DNA of 64,000 bases from Agrobacterium tumefaciens (GCF_000834635.1 NZ_JXQV01000009.1:1-64000), one strand, 5' to 3'; positions 49,319 through 58,424 are shown, counted from the first letter of the stretch. Notes: generated by a model from the sequence alone, not told the origin. A program made the numbers and translations.

Positions 49319-50032
49319 TCAGGCGGCGCTGCGGCGGAAGAATTTCATATCGCGGTCTGAGCGAATAACGCGTGCCGGCATCAGGCGCAGCACCTCGTTT
49401 GCGAAGCTGCGGACATTCTCCAGCGCCTTGTCGACATTGCTGACCTTGTGACAGTCGAGCGCCTCAAGCGTGCCGCCACAGTCGAAGACATCGCGGAATG
49501 CGGCGCGCTCGGCGATGGGCGTGTTGAGAACGCGCACGTTCTTTTCAGCCATCAGCGCCTTGACCACCAGCATCGAGCGGGTGCTGATCATGGCATTGAC
49601 GCGGGTCAGCACGACGGAATGCTCCACCTTGATGCCCATCTTGCGATCGAGAAACTCGAGATGTTCAAGCACTTCGGCAGCGCCACGCGCATCCATGGCA
49701 GAGCCCTGAACGGGGATCAGCACATGGTCTGAAATACCGAGCGCCATGGTCAAAAGTGGATTCTTGGTGCCGGGCAGATCGATGATGAAACAGTCGGTAT
49801 TGGCTTTGTTCTCGCGAATATGGGTCTCCATCGACGCCATCGTGACGTTGGAGATGATGGAGAGGTTGCGCATGGGGCCAGACATGTCTGCCCAGCGCGA
49901 AATCCACAATTGCGGATCGGCATCCAGCACAGTGACGCGGTGACCCATGCGGGCAAGTTCGGTGGCAAGCAGCAAAACGGCAGTGGTTTTTCCCGCGCCG
50001 CCCTTCGTATTTGCGAATGTAATAACTGGCAT
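49319..50032 (-). CDS. ParA/MinD-family ATPase, VirC1-like orphan
   Basis: A 237-residue deviant-Walker ATPase: FANTKGGAGKTTA with Lys10 and Lys15 (KGGAGKTT), the switch I-like LDADPQ, and FIIDLPGTKNPL as switch II. The size, single domain and the SRWADMSGP segment after DADPQ resemble VirC1 of Agrobacterium Ti plasmids and other small ParA proteins that place cargo in the cell. No parB, no virC2 and no replication gene lies nearby, so it is an orphan. Possible roles are polar localisation of a protein complex or regulation; neither can be read from sequence. Confidence 0.82.
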   Translation of the reverse strand: MPVITFANTKGGAGKTTAVLLLATELARMGHRVTVLDADPQLWISRWADMSGPMRNLSIISNVTMASMETHIRENKANTDCFIIDLPGTKNPLLTMALGISDHVLIPVQGSAMDARGAAEVLEHLEFLDRKMGIKVEHSVVLTRVNAMISTRSMLVVKALMAEKNVRVLNTPIAERAAFRDVFDCGGTLEALDCHKVSNVDKALENVRSFANEVLRLMPARVIRSDRDMKFFRRSAA

Positions 50033-50700
50033 AAGGCCCCCCGAATGCAGAGCCTGAAATCATCGCTCTTCAACGCACCGCCATATTCATGGTGCGTGAT
50101 ATATTGTTAACCAATATGGTTAATGAATTGGTAACGATGGATGCTATTTTAGGCAGTGCCGTCACTCACGTCCGTTTGGCACTATCAAAAAACCGGACAA
50201 GCTTCGCCGGTCACGCAGCGCGTTGCGCCCGTGATTGATCCATCATCGCCCCCAAGAGAAACCACGCAAATGCGGTGTGTCTTTGGTGTGTTGGTGTTGG
50301 CTGCGCATTTGCGTGGCCTCAAGGTCAAAGTCGATCCAGACCGGATCGTGAATGATCCGGCCCGGATTGTCGTCCATTGCATTCCCTGCCACCTTCCCGC
50401 TTGGCCTGCCCGAAACCCGTTAATGGAATTTCGAGGCCAAATGGTCGGGCCGACAGGTCCTATCATCTGATGGATAGCCACACGTCTGCGGCCAGCCACC
50501 ACTCTTCACCTGCTCGTTCATGTCTCGCGATACATGGCGAACAGTGAAGATGCGCAGATTGTAGGCATGGGTCTTTGGGAGATTGAGAAAACTTTTTTAT
50601 TTTATTTTTGCTGGGGAGAAGACGTGCCGCACGTCGGTCTCTGGCCGCAGGGGCATAAGCCGCCAGCGGGTGCAAAGCACCCGCCAGCAAGGCTCAACCG
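50033..50700. other. Structured intergenic region without a supported gene
   Basis: This 668-bp stretch carries no ORF with a binding site or family signature. It is unusually rich in inverted repeats: CCACGCAAATGCG / CGCATTTGCGTGG (50262-50274 and 50304-50316, perfect 13 bp, 29-nt loop), CCGGATC / GATCCGG (about 50341-50361), TTGGCC...CGAAA with TTTCG...GGCCAA (about 50401-50445), and a terminator-like GCGGGTGC-AAA-GCACCCGC near the right end. The left end should contain the promoter of the ParA-like gene. An untranslated RNA or a family-specific repeat is possible. Confidence 0.5.
50666..50684 (-). terminator. Hairpin downstream of the iron alcohol dehydrogenase gene
   Basis: GCGGGTGC and GCACCCGC form a perfect 8-bp GC-rich stem with an AAA loop, 16 nt past the dehydrogenase stop. 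No T-run follows on the minus strand, so termination may be Rho-assisted. Confidence 0.5.
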
Positions 50701-51846
50701 TTAGAAGCACTCCAGAAACAATGCCTTGGTGTTTTCAGCCGTCATGGCCACGGGGTTGCCGCCGCAGCTTGGGTCTTTGATGGCTTCTGCCGTCAGTTCG
50801 TCCACACGGTCGGGCTTGATGCCGAGTGCGGTCAGATTTTCAGGAACGCCCAGTTCGTGGCGAAGCTCCAGCACGTAATTGTAGAAACCATCAAAGCCGC
50901 CTTCGATGCCGAGATAGGCAGCGGCGCGGGCGATCTTTTCTTCAATTGCCGGGCGGTTGAAGCGCAGAACGGCGGGCATGACGACGGCGTTGGTCATGCC
51001 GTGATGGGTGTTGTAAACAGCGCCAATGGGGTGCGAGAGCGCATGAATGGCGCCAAGCCCCTTCTGGAAGGCCACGGCACCCATGGCGGCGGCGGCCATC
51101 ATGTTGGAGCGAGCTTCGATATCGGTTCCGTCCTTATGGGCGCGGGGCAGGTATTCCTTGACCAGACGCATGCCCTCAAGCGCGATACCGGCACTCATCG
51201 GGTGGAAGAAGGGCGAGGAATAGGCTTCCAGGCAATGGGCAAAGGCATCCATGCCGGTGCCAACGGTGATGGCCTTGGGCATGCCGACCGTGAGGTCCGG
51301 ATCGCAGATCACGACGCCGGGCAGGAATTTCGGATGGAAGATGATCTTCTTCACATGCGTTTTGGAATTGGTGATGACGCTGGCGCGTCCCACTTCCGAG
51401 CCTGTGCCTGCGGTCGTCGGCACGGCCACGATGTGCGCGATGCCATCGGAGTTTGCGCGGGTCCACCAGTCACCAACATCCTCGAAATCCCAGACGGGGC
51501 GCGTCTGGCCTACCATGAAGGCAACGGCCTTGCCCAGATCCAGTCCCGAACCGCCGCCGAAGGCGACGACGCCATCATGGCCGCCATCCTTGAAGGCTTT
51601 CACACCCGCTTCGAGATTGATCTCGTTGGGGTTGGGATCGACATCGGAAAAGAGAGCGCGGCCAAGGCCTGCCTCTTCCAGAATATCCAGTGCGTGGCCG
51701 GTGATGGCCATGGTGGCAAGGCCACGGTCTGTGACCAGCAACGGCTTTTTCATGCCCAGCGTCTTGCAGGCGTCGGCCAGTTCCTTGATGCGGCCGCGTC
51801 CCATCTTGATCGGGGTTGGATAGCTCCAGTTTGCGACGATGTTCAT
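50701..51846 (-). CDS. Iron-containing (group III) alcohol dehydrogenase
   Basis: NAD(P)-dependent alcohol dehydrogenase of 381 residues. The cofactor motif is GGGSGLDLGKAVA (about 97-109), and metal-binding histidines sit in DAFAHCLEAY, ALSHPIGAVYNTHHG, the usual pattern of Fe-type enzymes. The ATG at 51846 overlaps the aldehyde dehydrogenase stop by 4 nt; a longer frame from 51951 runs inside that gene and was rejected. As the last gene of the APC-ligase-aldehyde dehydrogenase operon, it probably oxidises the alcohol group of a glutamylated amino alcohol, and its product would feed the aldehyde dehydrogenase. Substrate is inference. Confidence 0.88.
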   Translation of the reverse strand: MNIVANWSYPTPIKMGRGRIKELADACKTLGMKKPLLVTDRGLATMAITGHALDILEEAGLGRALFSDVDPNPNEINLEAGVKAFKDGGHDGVVAFGGGSGLDLGKAVAFMVGQTRPVWDFEDVGDWWTRANSDGIAHIVAVPTTAGTGSEVGRASVITNSKTHVKKIIFHPKFLPGVVICDPDLTVGMPKAITVGTGMDAFAHCLEAYSSPFFHPMSAGIALEGMRLVKEYLPRAHKDGTDIEARSNMMAAAAMGAVAFQKGLGAIHALSHPIGAVYNTHHGMTNAVVMPAVLRFNRPAIEEKIARAAAYLGIEGGFDGFYNYVLELRHELGVPENLTALGIKPDRVDELTAEAIKDPSCGGNPVAMTAENTKALFLECF

Positions 51847-53231
51847 TTGGTGACTTTCTTCAGATGGTAGGATTTTGGACGGGTCAGGTTCTGGAAGCCG
51901 ATGACCGAAAGCGAGCCGCCGCGACCGGTTTCCTTGACGCCGGTCCAGCACAGAGCGGGGTCAAGATAGTCAGCGCGGTTCATGAACACGGTGCCGGTTT
52001 CAATCTCGCGGCCAATGCGCCCTGCCCTTGCCGCGTCCTGCGCCCACAGTGATGCGGTGAGGCCGTATTTGCTGTCGTTCATCAGCGCGATGGCTTCGTC
52101 GTCGTTCTTCACCTTCATGATGCCGACAGCAGGGCCGAAGGTTTCTTCCGTCATGAACTCCATGGAGTGATCGACATTGACGAGGATCTGCGGCGCGACA
52201 TAGGCGCTCTCGCCATCATCTGCGGCAAAGAGTTTGGGATCGACCAGCGCCTTCGCGCCCTTGGCAACGGCATCAGCCACCTGCTGGCGCACCACCTTGG
52301 CAAAACGCTTGTTGGCCATCGGCCCCAGCGTGGTTTCCTGCTCTAGCGGATTGCCAAGCTTGTAGTTGGACACCCAGGCCACGGACTTTTCAACGAAAGC
52401 GTCATACAGCGTTTCATTGACATAGATACGCTCGATGCCGCAGCAGCATTGCCCGGAATTGAACGTTGCGCCATCCATCAGCGTATCGACCGCCGCATCC
52501 AGATCGGCATCTTCCATAACATAGCCAGGGTCCTTGCCACCGAGCTCCAGACCAAGGCCGGTGAAAGTGCCAGCAGCGGCACGCTCGATGGCGCGACCGC
52601 CTTCGACGGAGCCGGTGAAGTTGACGAAGTTGAACAGGCCCTCGGAAATCAGCGCCGATGTGGTCTGGTGGTCGAGGAAGAGGTTGATGAACACATCCTC
52701 AGGCACGCCCGCTTCCACGAATGCGCGCACCATGCGCTCGCCCACCAGAAGCGTCTGCGCGGCATGCTTGATGGCAACCGTGTTGCCAGCCATAAGCGCG
52801 GGCGCGATGGTGTTGATGGCCGTCATATAGGGGTAGTTCCACGGCGCGATGACGAAGACCACGCCATGGGCTTCACGCTCGATGCGGCGTTCGAAATTAC
52901 CGCTTTCCTCGATGACCAGAGGCGCAAGCGCATCGGCGGCAATCGTCGCGACATAGTTGGAGCGTTCGTTGAAGCCCTTGAACTCACCGCCATAGCGCAC
53001 CGGACGGCCCATCATATGGGCCAGTTCCGGCACGACTTCTGCGGCCATCTCATTCAGCCGTGCGACGCCTTTCAGCACCAGCTGAACGCGATCTTCCAAG
53101 GGGCGACGCGCCCATGACTTTTGCGCGGCGCGCACTTTCGATACGGCAGCCCGTGCCGCGTCCAGCGACATCGCCTCGCGCTCGGCATAGACCGAACCGT
53201 CGATCGGCGAAATATTCTGGATCATGACCAT
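51843..53231 (-). CDS. NAD(P)-dependent aldehyde dehydrogenase
   Basis: A 462-residue aldehyde dehydrogenase. It contains APWNYP (about 129-134) in the cofactor site, the general base Glu229 in LELGGKDPG and the nucleophile Cys263, the middle Cys of FNSGQCCCG. The C-terminus has EETFGPAVGIMKV, a usual family motif. It lies 32 nt after the glutamine-synthetase-like gene and overlaps the alcohol dehydrogenase by 4 nt, so these two oxidise a common substrate in sequence: alcohol to aldehyde to acid. An in-frame Met at residue 3 is an alternative start. Confidence 0.9.
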   Translation of the reverse strand: MVMIQNISPIDGSVYAEREAMSLDAARAAVSKVRAAQKSWARRPLEDRVQLVLKGVARLNEMAAEVVPELAHMMGRPVRYGGEFKGFNERSNYVATIAADALAPLVIEESGNFERRIEREAHGVVFVIAPWNYPYMTAINTIAPALMAGNTVAIKHAAQTLLVGERMVRAFVEAGVPEDVFINLFLDHQTTSALISEGLFNFVNFTGSVEGGRAIERAAAGTFTGLGLELGGKDPGYVMEDADLDAAVDTLMDGATFNSGQCCCGIERIYVNETLYDAFVEKSVAWVSNYKLGNPLEQETTLGPMANKRFAKVVRQQVADAVAKGAKALVDPKLFAADDGESAYVAPQILVNVDHSMEFMTEETFGPAVGIMKVKNDDEAIALMNDSKYGLTASLWAQDAARAGRIGREIETGTVFMNRADYLDPALCWTGVKETGRGGSLSVIGFQNLTRPKSYHLKKVTK

Positions 53232-53263
53232 GATGGTGGTTCTTTCTGTAACTTTAGATGTTG

Positions 53264-54631
53264 TTATGCCCGTTCAAAACCGCGCGCGACTTCCCAATCG
53301 GTGATGCGGCGGTCATATTCTTCCTGCTCCCACTTTGCGGCGCGAACATAGTGATCGACGACATCATCCCCGAAAGCGCCGCGCAGCATCTTGGACCCAT
53401 TGAGGTGCTCGGTCGCATCGCGCAGCGTTTTGGGGATCTCCCTGATGTTCTTGCCGCCATAGGCATCGCCTTCAAACTGGGCCTCAAGTTCCAACTTGTT
53501 TTCGATGCCGTCAAGGCCTGCCGCAATAAGGGCAGCCATGGCAAGATGCGGATTGATATCTGACCCGCCAATGCGGCACTCGATGCGGATGCCCTTGCTA
53601 TCGGCACCGCAGAGGCGGTAGCCCGCCGTGCGGTTATCCATGCTCCACACAGCCTTGGTGGGCGCGAATGTGCCAGCCATGTAACGCTTGTAGGAGTTGA
53701 TATAGGGCGCCAGGAAATAGGTCGTCTCGCTGGCATGGGCGAGAAGCCCCGCTACGTAATGGCGCATCATATCCGACATGCCGTATTCGCCGTTCTTATC
53801 GAGGAACATGGGCGTCTTGCCATCCAGGCTCCACAGCGACTGGTGAATGTGCGAGGAACTGCCAGCGGCATCGTAATCCCACTTGGCAAGGAATGTGACG
53901 GCCTTGCCCTTTGACCAGGCAATTTCCTTGCAGGCATTCTTGATGATGGCGTGGCGGTCGGCCATGGTGAGCGCATCGGCGTAGCGCACATTCAGCTCGA
54001 CCTGACCGGCGCAGGCTTCGCCCTTGGAATTTTCAATGGGAATACCAGCGGCTTGCAGATTGTTTCTGATAGCGCGCATCACCTCTTCTTCCTTGGTCGT
54101 CTGGAAGATGTGGTAGTCCTCGCTATAGGGGCTCGCGGGCTTCAGATCGCGGTAGCCACCGGCACGGGCGTTCTCGAAACTCTGGTCGAACAGGAAGAAT
54201 TCCAGCTCTGTGGCCATGAAGGCCTTGAGGCCCATGGCCTCCAGCCGCGCCACCTGCTTCTTCAAAATAGCGCGCGGCGAATGGGCCACTTCCGCGTGGG
54301 TGTGGTGGTCGTATGCGTCGCACAGCACAAGCGCCGTGCCTTCCAGCCACGGCACACGCCGCAGGGTGGAAAGGTCAGGCTTCAGCGTATAGTCGCCATA
54401 GCCCTTGTCCCAACCGGCGGATTTGTAACCGGGAACGGTTTCCATCTCCATATCGGTTGCCAGCAGATAGTTGCAGCAATGGGTTTCCTCGTAAGCGCTT
54501 TCCACGAAGAACTCAGCCTGAAACCGTTTTCCCATCAGACGACCCTGCATATCCACGACGCATGCCAGAACCGTGTCTATGCGCCGCTCAGCGACATCCT
54601 TTTTCAATTCGTCGAATGTGTAGGTCGTCAT
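53264..54631 (-). CDS. Glutamine-synthetase-like gamma-glutamyl amine ligase
   Basis: The 455-residue protein has the GS fold but resembles the PuuA/IpuC branch that links glutamate to an amine rather than ammonia. Metal and substrate ligands are visible in MATELEFFLF (Glu142, Glu144), GQVELNVRY and GSSSHIHQSLW, and RYMAGTFAPTKAVWSMDNRTAGYRL is the ATP/Arg region. The adenylylation-site tyrosine motif of assimilatory GlnA is absent. Downstream are aldehyde and alcohol dehydrogenases, upstream an APC permease. It probably makes a gamma-glutamylated amino alcohol or amine for catabolism. No PuuB-type amine oxidase gene is present. Confidence 0.87.
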   Translation of the reverse strand: MTTYTFDELKKDVAERRIDTVLACVVDMQGRLMGKRFQAEFFVESAYEETHCCNYLLATDMEMETVPGYKSAGWDKGYGDYTLKPDLSTLRRVPWLEGTALVLCDAYDHHTHAEVAHSPRAILKKQVARLEAMGLKAFMATELEFFLFDQSFENARAGGYRDLKPASPYSEDYHIFQTTKEEEVMRAIRNNLQAAGIPIENSKGEACAGQVELNVRYADALTMADRHAIIKNACKEIAWSKGKAVTFLAKWDYDAAGSSSHIHQSLWSLDGKTPMFLDKNGEYGMSDMMRHYVAGLLAHASETTYFLAPYINSYKRYMAGTFAPTKAVWSMDNRTAGYRLCGADSKGIRIECRIGGSDINPHLAMAALIAAGLDGIENKLELEAQFEGDAYGGKNIREIPKTLRDATEHLNGSKMLRGAFGDDVVDHYVRAAKWEQEEYDRRITDWEVARGFERA

Positions 54632-54659
54632 GATTTTCTCGTTTCCTGTTGTTCAAATG

Positions 54660-54681
54660 GGGCGACCGTTGCCGGTCGCCC
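54660..54681 (-). terminator. Intra-operon stem-loop between permease and ligase genes
   Basis: A perfect 9-bp stem (GGGCGACCG / CGGTCGCCC) with a 4-nt loop lies in the 62-nt gap between the permease stop and the ligase start. With no T-run, it is more likely an mRNA-stability or attenuation element than a full terminator. Confidence 0.45.
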
Positions 54682-54693
54682 TTTGGAGTTGGA

Positions 54694-56208
54694 TCAAGCC
54701 TTCGATGCCGCCGCATTGAGTGCGGCCTGCTTGTGCTCCAGCGCAAATTCCTCTTCCGGCGAAAGAATGAGGCGGTGACGGCCAACCAGCGCGAAATAGG
54801 CAATCGCGACGGCAAACCACAGCGCAACCCAGATGACGCCCTTGGTGAAATTCGGGTCCTGCACCTGATAGAGCAAGGTTATGACGGCAATGATGATGGT
54901 GAGGACCGCGCCGGGAATGCCGAGTGGCGAGCGGAAAGGCCGCTCAATATCCGGCAGGTTACGACGCAGCATGATGAAGGAGATGGCCTGCATGATGTAA
55001 GAGAACATCGCGCCGAACACCGCCATGTTGAGCAACACGCTGCCGATGATGCTGCCGCCCTGCGTCGCACCCAGCGCAAACCAGATGATCATCATGACAG
55101 TAAGGCCAATGAGCGCGCCTGTGAGCATGGCGACATGCGGTGTCTTGAACTTGGGGTGTGTGACGGACAGAAGCGTTGGGAAATAGCCCGCCCGCGAGAG
55201 CGAGTAGATCTGGCGACCCTGCGCATAAAGGATGGTGTGGAAGCTGGCGATGAGGCCCGTGAGAGCCACGAAGCCGAGCAGAACCACGCCACCATCACCA
55301 TAGACGGCCTTGAAACCATCCAGCAGCGGCTCCAACGACGAGCCGAGATGGAATGCGCCGATGCCGGGCAGCGAGGGGTTGAGCAGCACGATCATGAAAG
55401 CCGAAACCATCAATGTGATGATGCCGAGAATGATGCCCTTTGGCATATCGCGCTTGGGATCAACCGATTCTTCGGCTGCCAGAGGAAGCTGCTCGATGGC
55501 GAGGAACAGCCAGACCGCAAAAGGCAGTGAGGCCAGAACGCCCGAAATGCCGAAGGGGAAGAAGGAGCCATTACCTTCGGGAAGTTCAACCGCTGCACCG
55601 TCTGGCCCGACGCCGATGTTGAGCGCCCAGCGCGAGAAATCCATGTTGGGGATGGCGCTGATCCAGAAGAAGACGAGAACAGCGAGCGATATCAGCGTGA
55701 TAACAAGCGTTACTTTGAAGGATAGTTCAAGCCCGTAGACGTTCAGCGCGAGGAAGATGGCGTAGAACAGCACCCACAAGAGCGGAGAATAGACGGGATC
55801 GAGCCCCAGAATGGAGTTCACATAGGCCGTAATGAAGGTGACGATGACGGCGGGGGTCAGAACATATTCGACGTTCTCGCACAGCCCGGTAATAAAGCCG
55901 CCCCATGGGCCCATGGCCGTGCGGGCAAAGGAATAGGCCGCACCTGTGTGCGGCAGTGCCGGGCTCATTTCCGCGATGGAAAATGTCAGCCCCAGATACA
56001 TGATGGCGATGATGATGCCCGCAACCAGCATGCCGCCCCAGCCGCCGGTGGCAAAGCCGAAGTTCCAGCCGGAAAAATGGCCTGAAATGACCGCGCCGAC
56101 GCCAAGCGCCCAGAGCGACCAGACGCCTGCATAACGTGAAAGTCCTCTTTTTTCGAAGTAGGATGCATCAGCTTTCTTATAGCTGACGCCTGATGATGAA
56201 CTCTCCAT
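54694..56208 (-). CDS. APC-family amino acid/amine permease
   Basis: A 504-residue amino-acid-polyamine-organocation transporter with about 12 predicted helices. The helix 1 region GVGAVISGHFSGWNFGFATGGWGGM contains the glycine-rich unwound segment that binds substrate, and it resembles ethanolamine permease (EutP/EAT)-type transporters in wording and length. AGGAGAG lies 6 nt before the ATG. It heads the operon with the gamma-glutamyl ligase, aldehyde and alcohol dehydrogenases, so its substrate should be the amine or amino alcohol they degrade. Transport substrate is inference. Confidence 0.85.
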   Translation of the reverse strand: MESSSSGVSYKKADASYFEKRGLSRYAGVWSLWALGVGAVISGHFSGWNFGFATGGWGGMLVAGIIIAIMYLGLTFSIAEMSPALPHTGAAYSFARTAMGPWGGFITGLCENVEYVLTPAVIVTFITAYVNSILGLDPVYSPLLWVLFYAIFLALNVYGLELSFKVTLVITLISLAVLVFFWISAIPNMDFSRWALNIGVGPDGAAVELPEGNGSFFPFGISGVLASLPFAVWLFLAIEQLPLAAEESVDPKRDMPKGIILGIITLMVSAFMIVLLNPSLPGIGAFHLGSSLEPLLDGFKAVYGDGGVVLLGFVALTGLIASFHTILYAQGRQIYSLSRAGYFPTLLSVTHPKFKTPHVAMLTGALIGLTVMMIIWFALGATQGGSIIGSVLLNMAVFGAMFSYIMQAISFIMLRRNLPDIERPFRSPLGIPGAVLTIIIAVITLLYQVQDPNFTKGVIWVALWFAVAIAYFALVGRHRLILSPEEEFALEHKQAALNAAASKA

Positions 56209-56383
56209 GCCGTTCTCTCCTGATCAAGAAAAACAGGCTGTCAGCCGGAATGGCCGATTTTGCCCCAGTTTCGGCATGATGGGCAAACCCCAGCACGCCC
56301 TGCACGTCTGCTGTTCCCCCGCTGCATTCCGGGCCTCAGGGCCTTCTTGTGGATATGCAACGGTCTTCATTATCCTCAACTCC

Positions 56384-57157
56384 TCATGGGCTGTGAGCGG
56401 CGATTGCCTTTTTCAAAAGACCGCTTAGAAAATCGGCAGCAGCCCGCTGCCCCTCCTCATTTTCGATGAGGTCGTTTCGGACCTCGATCATGACGTTCAA
56501 CAGCCCGCCGGGGAGCGCATGCAGGCGAAGCGTGTGCGTGACACCATCCTGCGGGCCATAGGGTTCGTTGCGCTCGACCCGGAAATTGCTGCCCTCTGCA
56601 TGCTCCATCATCGCATCCACCAGCCGCGCATCGGCATCATGCAAAAGGCCGATTTCAACCTCGCGCTGCTTGCCGTGATAGACAGGGGTAAAGCTGTGCA
56701 TGGTAACGAGAACGGTCTCGATGCCCGCCTCGCCCTTGGCGTCAATCAGGTCACGGACGCCGGACTGGAACGGGATATAGAGTGCCGCCGTCCGGGCAAA
56801 ACGCTCTGCGTCATCAAGCGCCAGATTGCCGGGAATATTGTAGATCTCGCTGATGACAGGCATGGCCGAGGCCGATTCCGGCGGGCGATTGCAATCATAG
56901 ATCAGGCGGGAATAATTCTGGTAGATCAGCGTCGCATCCAGACTTTGCGACAGGAGCCTTGCGACAGCCAGTGCGCCGGGGTCCCAGGCAATATGGCTTT
57001 TCAGCACATCTTCGCCAAGGCCAAGGGTGCCGTAGCGGGCTGGCATGGTGCAAGAGGCATGTTCGCAGACCAGGAGAATGCGGCCTGCACCGTGCGGATT
57101 TTCCACGACAACGGGCACAGGCTCGTCATGTGTGAAAAACGTCGTTTGCACCGTCAT
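56384..57157 (-). CDS. N-formylglutamate-amidohydrolase-like protein
   Basis: A 257-residue protein of the HutG-type N-formylglutamate amidohydrolase family: ILLVCEHASCTMPARYGTLGL near the N-terminus, DWDPGALAVA-like HIAWDPGALAVARLLS, YDCNRPP and ETVLVTMHSFTP. In histidine degradation this enzyme frees glutamate, but no hut gene is near. Next to a gamma-glutamyl ligase operon it might cleave a gamma-glutamyl amide, as PuuD does by another fold. It is 175 nt from the permease gene, divergent from the RpiR regulator. Function in this pathway is inference. Confidence 0.82.
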   Translation of the reverse strand: MTVQTTFFTHDEPVPVVVENPHGAGRILLVCEHASCTMPARYGTLGLGEDVLKSHIAWDPGALAVARLLSQSLDATLIYQNYSRLIYDCNRPPESASAMPVISEIYNIPGNLALDDAERFARTAALYIPFQSGVRDLIDAKGEAGIETVLVTMHSFTPVYHGKQREVEIGLLHDADARLVDAMMEHAEGSNFRVERNEPYGPQDGVTHTLRLHALPGGLLNVMIEVRNDLIENEEGQRAAADFLSGLLKKAIAAHSP

Positions 57158-57263
57158 GGTGTACCCCCGCTGCCAACATCACTGTCCCCCGACAGTTGGT
57201 AAAGAATTCTTCACACACGCCGAAGTGTCAAATCATTTTTGAAATATTCTCTTCATTTTTTGA

Positions 57264-57292
57264 TTGACTCCGCTCGCCCCCCGTATCTTAAT
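57264..57292 (+). promoter_or_regulatory. Candidate promoter of the RpiR regulator gene
   Basis: TTGACT (57264-57269) and CTTAAT (57287-57292) are separated by 17 bp, 43 nt upstream of the regulator's start. The region between the divergent genes also has AT-rich segments such as GAAATATTCTCTTC that may be regulator sites. Confidence 0.4.
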
Positions 57293-57334
57293 CTGCGCTA
57301 ACAGACCGGCGAAAAGACCGGCTAGGGGAAAAAT

Positions 57335-58219
57335 TTGCACACTTCAGCCGCGACCGTTTCGGACGTTATCCAGGCTCATTACGAGAGCCTGACGCGTGCC
57401 GAAAAGCGCTTAGCGGAAAGTCTTCTCGGCAATTACCCGGTTTCAGGGCTGGGTAGCATGACCGTGGTTGCCGAGAATGCCGGCGTCTCAACGCCAACCG
57501 TTGCGCGAATGGTGCAGAAGCTCGGCTTCAAGGGATATCCTGAATTTCAGGCACGGCTGCACCAGGAACTGGACGCCACCATTTCCAACCCGATTGCCAA
57601 GCATGACCGGTGGGCCAGCAACGCACCGGGCCTGCATATTCTCAACCGCTTTGCCGATGCCATCACCGGAAACTTGCGCGATACACTGAGCGATCTCGAT
57701 ACGGCATCCTTTGACAATGCCGCAGCTGTTCTGGCGGACAGAAAACGCAGCATCTACTTCGTCGGTGGGCGCATTACCGGTGCCATTGCGGAATATTTCT
57801 TCACCCACATGCAGGTCATCCGCCCCAAGACGGCGCTGATGTCATCCAATTCCAGCTCATGGCCGCAATATATGCTGAACATGAATGCGGGCGATGTTCT
57901 GGTGATCTTCGATATCCGACGCTACGAGCAGGACATGGTGACGCTGGCGCAGGTGGCGCATGACAATGATGTGCGCATTCTGCTGTTCACCGACCAGTGG
58001 ACCTCCCCCGTTTCGCGCTTTGCAGAACACACATTCCGCGTGCGTATCGAAGCGCCCTCGGCCTGGGACAGCTCGGTGGTGACTCTCTTCGTCGTGGAGG
58101 CGCTGATCGAGGCGGTGCAGAACAATGGTTGGGATGAGACCCGCAAGCGCATGAATTCGCTGGAAGGCCTGTTCGAACAGACCCGCCTTTTTCGAAAACC
58201 GAAAAATGAGGAGAAGTGA
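57335..58219 (+). CDS. RpiR/MurR-family transcriptional regulator
   Basis: A 294-residue regulator with an N-terminal RpiR helix-turn-helix (about 10-85: LTRAEKRLAESLL, AENAGVSTPTVARMVQKLGFKGYPEF) and a C-terminal SIS domain (about 135-255: SIYFVGGRITGAIAEYFF, VLVIFDIRRYEQDMVTLAQ), normally a sugar-phosphate sensor. The start is a TTG at 57335, with AGGGGAAAAA before it; no closer ATG fits. It lies between the divergent glutamylation operon and a downstream ABC importer and probably controls one or both. A SIS domain is unexpected for an amino-alcohol pathway, so its ligand is of interest. Confidence 0.87.
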   Translation: MHTSAATVSDVIQAHYESLTRAEKRLAESLLGNYPVSGLGSMTVVAENAGVSTPTVARMVQKLGFKGYPEFQARLHQELDATISNPIAKHDRWASNAPGLHILNRFADAITGNLRDTLSDLDTASFDNAAAVLADRKRSIYFVGGRITGAIAEYFFTHMQVIRPKTALMSSNSSSWPQYMLNMNAGDVLVIFDIRRYEQDMVTLAQVAHDNDVRILLFTDQWTSPVSRFAEHTFRVRIEAPSAWDSSVVTLFVVEALIEAVQNNGWDETRKRMNSLEGLFEQTRLFRKPKNEEK

Positions 58220-58424
58220 GAAGCGGCTTCGGAGGGGAAAGGCGCAACACGAATTATTTATGTCGTTTCTTAAATATCATGGCGACGAATGGGCGCAATG
58301 ATGGCAAGAAAATGGCAGAGGCCATGATGACGGCGGGAAACCGTCCGGGGAAAGCGTCACATAACATTCATGCAACCCACGTATCAGCGTCGCCAGACGC
58401 ATTAGACACAGAGGAGAACTAACC

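Noticed and set aside
50156..50470. 104-codon plus-strand frame in the structured gap, and a similar minus-strand one
   Set aside because: Both frames span the inverted repeats, lack binding sites and show no domain; more likely open by composition.
53264..54631. Assignment as assimilatory glutamine synthetase GlnA
   Set aside because: The adenylylation tyrosine motif is absent, length and neighbours match gamma-glutamyl amine ligases.
50701..57157. Assignment as a standard putrescine puuABCD pathway
   Set aside because: No PuuB-type amine oxidase and no PuuD-type class I glutamine amidotransferase hydrolase; alcohol dehydrogenase is present instead.
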